Below are positions 59,760 to 64,000 of a stretch of 64,000 nucleotides of DNA, one piece after another. How positions within the stretch are numbered: position 1 is the stretch's first letter; each line of letters begins with the position of its first letter. Made by a program: the position numbers and the translations under genes. The notes under the pieces are model-generated. The model had not been told where the DNA came from. It did no database searches and saw nothing but the letters and a program-made list of their open reading frames with translations. Origin of the DNA: Mesorhizobium sp. Z1-4 (GTDB lineage Bacteria; Pseudomonadota; Alphaproteobacteria; Rhizobiales; Rhizobiaceae); NCBI RefSeq assembly GCF_004000235.1, contig NZ_RCIO01000002.1:513501-577500 (forward strand). Reading direction: 5' to 3'.

Positions 59760-60932
59760 TCAGCCGTCCCCTTGTGAGCCACTCCGGTTGCCGTCTGCCG
59801 GGTCGGCGTCGTTCGCGAGAAGCACCGGCTGGCCCTCGCGCACGGCGTGGATCCCCTCGGTCACCACAAGGGCGCCCGGCAGCACATCGGCTTCGATCAG
59901 AACCGTGTCCGTATTGCGCTGGATAATCTGCACGGAGAGCCTTCGGCCTACACCATCGTCGACAAGCCAGACATAGGCGCCGTCTGCGCCCCATTGAATC
60001 GCCAGCGGGTTGACGGCGGCGTATTCGTCGCCGGCAAAGCGCATTGTGACGCGGAAGGACATGCCGGCGCGCAAGGTCTCATCGCGGTTGGCGATCAATG
60101 CCTGCACATGCAGCGTCCGGCTCTGTTCGTCGATACGGTTGTCGATCGCGCTGACCTTGCCCTGGTAAATGTCCGAAGGACGGGCAATCGATGCCGCCTC
60201 GACCTCTTCGCCGACCCGAAGCGCACCGGCGTAGCTCTCCGGAACCCAGAAATCGACAAGGATCTGCGAGCGGTCGTCGATGGTGGCAATCTCGGTCTGC
60301 GCGGTCACGTGGTTGCCAGGTGTGACAGGCAGAATGCCGACGGTGCCATTTATGGGCGCGGCTATTGCGCGGCGGCTCAGGGACAGCTCGGCGTCGCGCA
60401 GCGCAAGGCGCGCATTCTCAACCTCCAGCTCGGCGTCGGTCTGTTGCACCTGCGTGACCGTGTTCGACGAACGCAGCGCGTTGACGCGGTCCAGCCGTGC
60501 CTGCGCGTTTTCGAGTGCAATACGGGCGCGGTCGGCGGCGATTTCTTCTGCTTCGGAATCGAGCCGGGCGATGATGTCGCCTTCCGCGACGGTTGCGCCG
60601 GATTGCACCAGCAGTTCGGTGAGCCGGCCCGAGGTGAACGGCGTTACAACGACGGAGCGGATGGCTCGTCCCGTGCCGATCGCCGAAAGGCGGTCGTTGA
60701 TCGTTGCGGTACCGACCGGCTCGGCGATGACAGGCTGCTGGCGCATGCCGCCACGGCGCGCAGGGCCACGCTCAGGTGCATCCGAGCCGGCCGTTGTCGC
60801 GGTTGCAACGGGAATCCAGTCAAGCCCAAGGCGCGAAAGTATCTCCTGGGCGCCGGGAAAGAAGCGCGCCCACACGCCTGCGGCGAGCACGAGCACAACC
60901 AGCGTTATGATGAGCTGTTTCCAGAACGCCAT
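59760..60932 (-). CDS. RND efflux pump periplasmic adaptor (membrane fusion protein)
   Basis: This 390-residue adaptor links the RND permease to an outer-membrane channel. An N-terminal membrane helix (about 7-22) is followed by the lipoyl halves split by a coiled-coil hairpin (DSEAEEIAADRARIALENAQARLDRV and onward), a beta-barrel with PINGTVGILPVTPGNHVTAQTEIATI and a membrane-proximal domain. The ATG at 60932 was chosen because GGAG lies six bases upstream; an earlier in-frame ATG at 60971 lacks one. The operon order adaptor-permease is usual. No regulator gene lies beside it. Confidence 0.91.
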   Translation of the reverse strand: MAFWKQLIITLVVLVLAAGVWARFFPGAQEILSRLGLDWIPVATATTAGSDAPERGPARRGGMRQQPVIAEPVGTATINDRLSAIGTGRAIRSVVVTPFTSGRLTELLVQSGATVAEGDIIARLDSEAEEIAADRARIALENAQARLDRVNALRSSNTVTQVQQTDAELEVENARLALRDAELSLSRRAIAAPINGTVGILPVTPGNHVTAQTEIATIDDRSQILVDFWVPESYAGALRVGEEVEAASIARPSDIYQGKVSAIDNRIDEQSRTLHVQALIANRDETLRAGMSFRVTMRFAGDEYAAVNPLAIQWGADGAYVWLVDDGVGRRLSVQIIQRNTDTVLIEADVLPGALVVTEGIHAVREGQPVLLANDADPADGNRSGSQGDG

Positions 60933-61316
60933 GAATGTCTCCAGCGGATGCGTGGCGGCTTGCCGCCCCATGACGCATGCAGCGACTGACGCACCCGCGC
61001 CGTACGGTAGCTGATCACCTTATGACAGCGAAATTTGGGCCTTGCAGCAGAGAAATCATTAATTCGCGGTAAGGTAGGGCGCCGTCCAGCACGACCGGTT
61101 GTGTATCATTTTGTGTCTGAAGAAGCGCTGCCTGTGCGCTCGCAAAGGAAGCAGAGAGTATTCACCGGTCTGTTGATCGCACGAAACGCCACATATAGGA
61201 CCGGCGGGAGGTGCGGTTATCCAGACGCACCGCTCGCTTGCCAAAGGAGGTTGGGGATTGGAAGCGACCGTTTGCGTGCAGACCGCCAGCGAATGTAAGA
61301 CGCAGGGCCAAACCTG
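60933..61316. promoter_or_regulatory. Divergent intergenic region between efflux operon and oxidoreductase gene
   Basis: These 384 bases hold no clear conserved gene. The left half should carry the efflux promoter; the centre (about 61000-61080) is richer in A and T. The right end carries a strong AAAGGAGG ribosome binding site at 61243-61250, discussed with the possible leader ORF. Confidence 0.4.
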
Positions 61317-61317
61317 A
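61258..61317 (+). CDS. Possible 19-codon leader ORF coupled to the oxidoreductase gene
   Basis: A TTG codon lies seven bases after a perfect AAAGGAGG ribosome binding site. The ORF encodes MEATVCVQTASECKTQGQT and stops with TGA overlapping the ATG of the next gene (TGATG). The oxidoreductase ATG itself has no good ribosome binding site, so translation may reach it by coupling. No homology is known to the reader; the ORF could be a chance feature. Confidence 0.4.
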   Translation: MEATVCVQTASECKTQGQT

Positions 61318-61913
61318 TGCGCGTGCTCGTTGTTCACGCCCACCCGGTGGAAACAAGCTACAACCGGTCTCTCTATCACGCCGCATGCGAAGCACTGGCG
61401 GCGGGCGGCCACGAAGTGGATGCGCTCAACCTCCATGAGGAAAACTTCGAGGCCGCGATGAGCCGCGAAGAACGCATCAACTATCACGATGTGCCCGGCA
61501 ATATTACCGACAGTTTGCGTCCATATGTCGAAAGGCTGCTGGCGGCCGAAGGCATCGTCTTCGTTCACCCGGTCTGGAATTTTGGCTACCCCGCGATTCT
61601 GAAGGGCTATTTCGACCGCGTGTTCATACCCGGCGTTTCGTTTGAAATGTCGGATGGGCCGGACAGCGGGAAGCTGGTGCCCAAACTGCGCAAGATCAGG
61701 AGGGTGGTTTTTGTCGCCACATATGGCGGCACGCGCTTTCGCACCATGATCATGGGCGATCCGCCGCGGCTCCTGGCCAGCCGCTGGGCCTGGGGAACAT
61801 TCCGTGGCGCGCCGCGGCCCAGATACCTCGCGCTCTATGACATGAACAACAGAGGCCCCGATGAGCTGCGGGCCTTTCAGGACAAGGTTCGCGCCGAGAT
61901 GGCGCGGTTCTAG
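61317..61913 (+). CDS. NAD(P)H-dependent oxidoreductase, flavodoxin-like (MdaB/NQO type)
   Basis: This 198-residue flavoprotein has the flavodoxin-2 fold of NAD(P)H:quinone oxidoreductases, which reduce quinones by two electrons. It starts MRVLVVHAHPVETSYNRSLY, the FMN/FAD phosphate-binding loop, followed by FVHPVWNFGYPAILKGYFDRVF, the family signature. It is cytosolic. The start is set by the family N-terminus despite its weak ribosome binding site. It stands alone, convergent with the dehydratase gene. Confidence 0.88.
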   Translation: MRVLVVHAHPVETSYNRSLYHAACEALAAGGHEVDALNLHEENFEAAMSREERINYHDVPGNITDSLRPYVERLLAAEGIVFVHPVWNFGYPAILKGYFDRVFIPGVSFEMSDGPDSGKLVPKLRKIRRVVFVATYGGTRFRTMIMGDPPRLLASRWAWGTFRGAPRPRYLALYDMNNRGPDELRAFQDKVRAEMARF

Positions 61914-61943
61914 TACCGTTCCGTTGCCACGGCGGGGTGGCTC

Positions 61944-63746
61944 TCAGTGATTGTCGCGCGGGATGCCCTTGGTGTCGGCGACGCGCTGGTATTTCACCGC
62001 AGGTTTGAGAACCATGCCTTCTGACAGCTGATCGACAATACCGCGCTGGATTTCCTGCCAGGGTGTCTGGCTTTCGGGATACGCGTAGCCGCCTTTGGCA
62101 TCGAGTTCGGCCCGGCGCTGCGCAAGCTCCTCGTCGGTGATCAGAATGTTGGCCGCGCCCTTGCGCAGGTCTATGCGCACCCGATCGCCGGTTTTCAGCA
62201 GCGCCAGCCCGCCGCCGACCGCTGCCTCGGGTGAAGCGTTCAGGATGGATGGCGACCCGGAGGTTCCGGACTGTCGGCCGTCGCCGATGCAGGCCAGCGA
62301 GTGGATGCCTTTCTTGAGCAGGCTCGCGGGAGGTTGCATGTTCACCACCTCCGCGGCACCCGGATAGCCGATCGGGCCCGCACCGCGCATGAAAAGGATT
62401 GAGTGTTCGTCGATGCCCAGATCGGGGTCTTCAATGCGGTCATGGTAGTCTTCGGTGCCTTCGAAGACGACCGCCTTGCCCTCGAACGCATCCGGATCTT
62501 GAGGATCGGAGAGATAGCGGTCGCGGAATTCCTTCGAAATCACGCTGGTCTTCATGATCGCGCTGTCGAACAGATTGCCGCGCAGGTTGATGAAGCCGGC
62601 GTCACGCACCAGAGGGTCGGATAGCGGGTGGATGACGCGCGGGTCGCGGTTTGGCGCGGCTTCGCAGTTTTCGCCAATTGTCTTGCCGTTTGCCGTCAGT
62701 GCTTGCGGATTTGGAAGCAGCTTTTCCTTCATGAGTTCGGCGACGACGGCCGGCACGCCACCGGCGTGATGATAGTCCTCGCCCAGATACTCGCCGGCCG
62801 GCTGGAGATTGACCAGGAGCGGTACCTTGTGACCCAAGGCCTGCCAGTCATCATTGTCGAGCGCGACACCAAGATGACGCGCGATTGCATTCAGATGAAT
62901 GGGCGCATTGGTGGATCCGCCGATCGCGGAATTGACCACAATCGCGTTTTCGAACGCTTCGCGGGTCATGATGTCCGAGGGTTTCAGGTCTTCATGCACC
63001 ATATCCACGATGCGCCCGCCGGTGCGGTAAGCCATCTGGCCGCGTTCGCGATATGGGGCGGGAATTGCGGCGGAGCCCGGCAGTTGCATGCCCAGCGCCT
63101 CTGCCAGGCTGTTCATGGTGGTCGCCGTACCCATCGTATTGCAGTGGCCGACCGAAGGCGCCGACGACGCGATAAGGTCGGTGTATTCATCGATATCGAT
63201 CTCGCCTGCGGCGAGCAGTTCGCGCGCCTTCCAGACGATGGTGCCCGAGCCGGTGCGTTCGCCTTCGTGCCACCCGTTCAACATGGGGCCGACCGACAGC
63301 GCGATCGCAGGCAGATTCACCGTGGCCGCCGCCATCAGAAGTGCCGGTGTGGTCTTGTCGCAGCCGATTGTGAGCACCACGCCGTCGAGCGGGTAACCGT
63401 AAAGAACCTCCACCAGCGACAGATAGGCGAGGTTGCGGTCGAGCGAGGCAGTCGGGCGCTTGCCAGTTTCCTGGATCGGATGGCAGGGAAACTCGAAGAC
63501 AAGTCCGCCGGCGGCGGTGATGCCGTCGCGCACGCGTTTGGCGAGTTCAATGTGGTGGCGGTTGCAGGGCGAGAGATCGGAGCCGGTTTGCGCGATGCCG
63601 ATTATCGGCTTGCCGCTCTGAAGCTCTTCGCGGGTTAGCCCGTAATTCAGATAACGCTCCAGGTAGAGTACCGTCATCGCGGGATTGTCCGGGTTGTCGA
63701 ACCATTGCCGCGAGCGGAGTTTCGGCTTTTCGCCCTTACCTGTCAT
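61944..63746 (-). CDS. IlvD/Edd-family sugar-acid dehydratase
   Basis: This 600-residue iron-sulfur dehydratase removes water from a dihydroxy acid. Cluster ligands are in [21 protein letters not shown] and [12 protein letters not shown]; the [16 protein letters not shown] segment holds the catalytic serine. The CNRHH wording and length favour the pentonate dehydratases (arabinonate/xylonate type) over the valine-pathway IlvD, though a true dihydroxyacid role is not excluded. The ATG at 63746 has GGGAGGT six bases upstream, which outranks an in-frame start at 63800. Divergent from glpD. Confidence 0.85.
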   Translation of the reverse strand: MTGKGEKPKLRSRQWFDNPDNPAMTVLYLERYLNYGLTREELQSGKPIIGIAQTGSDLSPCNRHHIELAKRVRDGITAAGGLVFEFPCHPIQETGKRPTASLDRNLAYLSLVEVLYGYPLDGVVLTIGCDKTTPALLMAAATVNLPAIALSVGPMLNGWHEGERTGSGTIVWKARELLAAGEIDIDEYTDLIASSAPSVGHCNTMGTATTMNSLAEALGMQLPGSAAIPAPYRERGQMAYRTGGRIVDMVHEDLKPSDIMTREAFENAIVVNSAIGGSTNAPIHLNAIARHLGVALDNDDWQALGHKVPLLVNLQPAGEYLGEDYHHAGGVPAVVAELMKEKLLPNPQALTANGKTIGENCEAAPNRDPRVIHPLSDPLVRDAGFINLRGNLFDSAIMKTSVISKEFRDRYLSDPQDPDAFEGKAVVFEGTEDYHDRIEDPDLGIDEHSILFMRGAGPIGYPGAAEVVNMQPPASLLKKGIHSLACIGDGRQSGTSGSPSILNASPEAAVGGGLALLKTGDRVRIDLRKGAANILITDEELAQRRAELDAKGGYAYPESQTPWQEIQRGIVDQLSEGMVLKPAVKYQRVADTKGIPRDNH

Positions 63747-63775
63747 GCTAGCACCTCCCGGAGAATGATCGGTCA

Positions 63776-63805
63776 GTGTTAGCGGCTGGCACGCGCCCAA
63801 ATCAA
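63776..63805 (-). promoter_or_regulatory. Promoter of the sugar-acid dehydratase gene
   Basis: On the minus strand TTGATT (63800-63805), 18 bases, TAACAC (63776-63781). It predicts a leader of about 23 bases. One arm of the inverted repeat at 63784-63834 lies between the two hexamers. Confidence 0.45.
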
Positions 63806-63834
63806 TCGTGCGGCTGCATTTTTGTGTGCCAGCC
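63784..63834. promoter_or_regulatory. Spaced inverted repeat in the dehydratase/glpD divergent region
   Basis: GGCTGGCAC (63784-63792) and GTGCCAGCC (63826-63834) are perfect inverse copies, with centres 42 bases apart, about four helical turns. They could be two sites of one regulator on the same DNA face. Confidence 0.45.
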
Positions 63835-63916
63835 CGATGTGGCGCCGCAGTCCTGTTTCGGGCAGCCTTTCTATGCTAGCGCAATGCCCTTGAATGGAAG
63901 CACCCCGGGGAGCTGA

Positions 63917-64000
63917 TTGGGACCTTCAGCCTCATACGACGTATTTGTGATCGGCGGCGGCATCAATGGATGCGGCATCGCGCGCGATGCCGCCGGCCGC
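63917..64000 (+). CDS. glpD: Glycerol-3-phosphate dehydrogenase, N-terminal fragment
   Basis: Only the first 28 codons are in the window. They encode SYDVFVIGGGINGCGIARDAAGR after a short lead, which is the FAD-binding start characteristic of GlpD, the membrane-associated enzyme that oxidises glycerol-3-phosphate to dihydroxyacetone phosphate. The start is taken as TTG at 63917, with GGGGAG upstream. The rest lies beyond the window edge. Confidence 0.85.
   Translation, partial: MGPSASYDVFVIGGGINGCGIARDAAGR

Noticed and set aside
61035-61298. 87-codon open frame in the gap before the NAD(P)H oxidoreductase
   Set aside because: It lacks an ATG or ribosome binding site at its start, and its composition is arginine-rich without any pattern; the shorter coupled ORF is better supported.

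Overview
The window is high-GC, densely packed bacterial DNA that reads as the chromosome of a hyphomicrobialean (rhizobial-type) alphaproteobacterium. The signs are a pntAA/pntAB/pntB transhydrogenase with split alpha subunit, an aa3-type cytochrome oxidase subunit IV, a soxBDAG sarcosine oxidase operon, an ffh/chorismate mutase/rpsP block, a long acidic tail on S16, a RIME-like mosaic palindrome and a perfect CtrA-type box. No tRNA, rRNA, CRISPR array, insertion sequence or phage gene was seen. The genus cannot be settled from the sequence alone.

Layout. 1-5.2 kb: the end of argG, a lytic transglycosylase, a flavin amine oxidase, a small ArsR/SRPBCC/DUF1761 operon and a DUF2189 membrane protein. 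5.2-12.2 kb: a perfect FNR-type box, ffh, chorismate mutase, a GNAT acetyltransferase, rpsP with a clear terminator, and a fused indolepyruvate ferredoxin oxidoreductase. 12.2-16.3 kb: a signalling neighbourhood holding a membrane GGDEF/EAL protein, a FeeM/LuxI-like N-acyl transferase under a CtrA-type box, and a Crp/Fnr regulator. 16.5-23.7 kb: a LIV-type (branched-chain amino acid family) ABC transporter with its own acyl-CoA ligase. 23.7-30.4 kb: a Uma2 nuclease, a VWA protein with six 94-residue repeats, oxidase subunit IV and pntAA/AB/B. 30.5-35.3 kb: an acyltransferase, a membrane hydrolase, a TPR lipoprotein, rpsU and a DUF2568 protein. 35.4-41.2 kb: soxB-D-A-G and a small acidic protein.

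41.3-56.6 kb is the most interesting part. Next to an MFS transporter lie two divergent operons around a perfect palindrome: leftward SDR, MaoC hydratase, APH-like kinase, SDR; rightward TetR regulator, ACAD11-like acyl-CoA dehydrogenase and two zinc/quinone-type oxidoreductases. These run into a second LIV transporter with another acyl-CoA ligase and solute-binding protein, closed by a strong terminator. The set (importer, CoA ligase, hydroxyl kinase, unusual ACAD, hydratase, dehydrogenases) looks like a complete route for uptake and beta-oxidation-style breakdown of a hydroxylated acid, comparable in logic to the levulinate lva pathway and to mammalian ACAD10/11. 56.6-64 kb: an RND efflux pump and its adaptor, an NAD(P)H oxidoreductase with a possible coupled leader ORF, an IlvD/Edd sugar-acid dehydratase and the start of glpD.

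Many start codons were re-chosen here on ribosome binding sites and family N-termini. GTG or TTG starts with strong Shine-Dalgarno sequences are common.
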